Shown here one piece after another: positions 63,106 to 64,000 of a DNA stretch of 64,000 nucleotides. Positions within the stretch are counted from its first letter, which is position 1. Each line of letters starts with the position of its first letter. Under the pieces are notes generated by a model, which ran no database searches, was not told the origin of the DNA, and saw only the letters and a program-made list of their open reading frames with translations. Source of the DNA: Diphasiastrum complanatum (lineage: Eukaryota > Streptophyta > Lycopodiopsida > Lycopodiales > Lycopodiaceae); NCBI GenBank assembly GCA_029204225.1, contig MU832186.1, positions 1-64,000 of the forward strand, given 5' to 3'. A program made the position numbers and the translations under genes.

Positions 63106-64000
63106 TGTTGGATTTATTTCCTCTAGTCACCTAAATCCCATTTTAATCTGCCTCCATTCATGCTGCATATTTACTCATGTTGTCGTGCAAACTGCATATC
63201 AACATGCAAATTCTCACAGGCGATGAAAAGACGAAAAGCAAAGGCTGACGTCACACCCTCTTCACACTCATGCAGCTACGCTAACAGACTTGACAACGAC
63301 TGTAGCCATCCACGATCTCCTACAGACAACACATCCACCCTATACTTTCTTCATTTGCACACCTGTAACATTGTGTATATATTGAATACCATTTGCGTAT
63401 TCATGAGCAAGTAAGCGAGAGAGAACGAAGAAGAGAAGCTTATCAGAGATAGACAAAAAGTAGATGCTTTGTGAATTGATTCTTTATTTTGTCAACAATA
63501 AGGTTTCATTCCTTTACAGTTTGAATAAGCTTCGTAGGACATGCGGTTTCGTTCACTATTGTCTTGTGCTCTACCGCATTAATGACATGTATATTTGATA
63601 TACTTAATCTGATATAGTTCTTTGTTTTGCATCAGATTTGTGTTGATATTGCTATGCTTATTATTCATTCTGTTTGATCTTTCTAGTTGCTCTTTCTGGT
63701 AATAGATGACTAACATTTAGTCTTGTCTTTCGCGAATGTTTCACGACTAATTATCAGTCGAGCACTGTCTAGCTCTTCGCGAATCATTCGCAACACATAA
63801 TAGCTATTCACGACAAATTATTCTTCTGACACTTCGTTTATTAATGTTTGGCTATGTAATCAAGAACGACCATGATTTTCATCACTAACGTTCTGTTCAT
63901 TCTGATAGGCGTAGTCATGCTTACGGAGAGAGTCGCATAGCTCGTTCCGCTACGCACGAACAGTTTTTGTTTGAGTTCATTTCTCGTTCGTGTTCATCTT
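63106..64000 (+). mobile_element. Copia 3' LTR, cut by the window edge
   Basis: Starts TGTTGGATTTATTTCC after the polypurine tract (63098-63105). A TATA-type TGTGTATATATTG lies at about 63372-63384. Contains TTCGCGAA at 63729-63736 and 63776-63783. Its last part would match 58800-58941; about 100 bp lie outside the window. Confidence 0.85.

Larger units (their letters stand above)
58800..64000 (+). mobile_element. Ty1/copia retrotransposon, broken, with truncated 5' LTR and partial 3' LTR
   Basis: Contents in copia order: end of the 5' LTR, tRNA-Met primer site, gag, protease, integrase, reverse transcriptase, RNase H, polypurine tract, 3' LTR. The 5' LTR end CCAACA (58936-58941) is the exact inverse of the 3' LTR start TGTTGG (63106-63111), which confirms the boundaries. 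Only about 140 bp of the 5' LTR remain, while the 3' LTR runs at least 895 bp to the window edge. Sequence GTTTGAGTTC then TTTCTCGTTCGTGTTC occurs in both LTRs (58815-58855 and 63968-63996). Confidence 0.92.

Overview
The window is nuclear DNA of a flowering plant. It is AT-rich and holds one host gene whose 14 exons are spread over about 27 kb. Around and inside that gene lie decayed copia, gypsy and hAT transposons, a Tourist-like MITE and many (CT)n/(GA)n microsatellites. I cannot name the species from sequence alone.

Host gene: 5972-33121, plus strand, encodes an acyl-activating enzyme of the AAE17/AAE18 (probable peroxisomal acyl-CoA synthetase) type. All 13 introns are GT-AG, and the exon phases join into a protein of about 726 residues. 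Two single-base-type frame breaks remain, one in exon 1 at a G5 run and one in exon 2 at an A5 run. They are either sequencing errors or recent inactivating lesions. The 12 later exons are intact and end in Cys-Arg-Leu, a peroxisomal targeting-like tail. Several introns are inflated by transposon relics: an hAT fragment and a fold-back element (intron 2), a second fold-back element (intron 3), a copia gag fragment and a copia LTR (intron 5), a GGAAC-rich repeat block and a gypsy integrase relic (intron 7), and a gypsy reverse transcriptase relic and a MITE (intron 10).

Left flank (1-5971): a minus-strand copia gag/protease fragment, a GT/GA microsatellite, a dispersed direct repeat, a copia 3' end with a complete 799-bp LTR, then the presumed promoter with two G-boxes arranged as an inverted repeat.

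Right flank (33122-64000): an hAT element of about 2.8 kb with inverted ends and a broken transposase gene; unclassified repeat DNA; a copia 3' end with its LTR; two minus-strand retrotransposon gag relics; a striking GAGTAA motif field; a decayed gypsy element with a tRNA-Asp-type primer site (PBS to integrase, 52715-58059); and a nearly full-length but broken copia element (58800 to the window edge) with a tRNA-Met-type primer site and matching LTR ends.

I see no operon-like cluster, CRISPR array, rRNA or tRNA gene, and no wholly new system. The most unusual signals are motif-level: TTCNNGAA palindromes recurring in three different copia LTRs, a family of elements with diverging palindromic ends, and two motif fields (GAGTAA; CTCGCA/TGCGAG) not explained by coding sequence.
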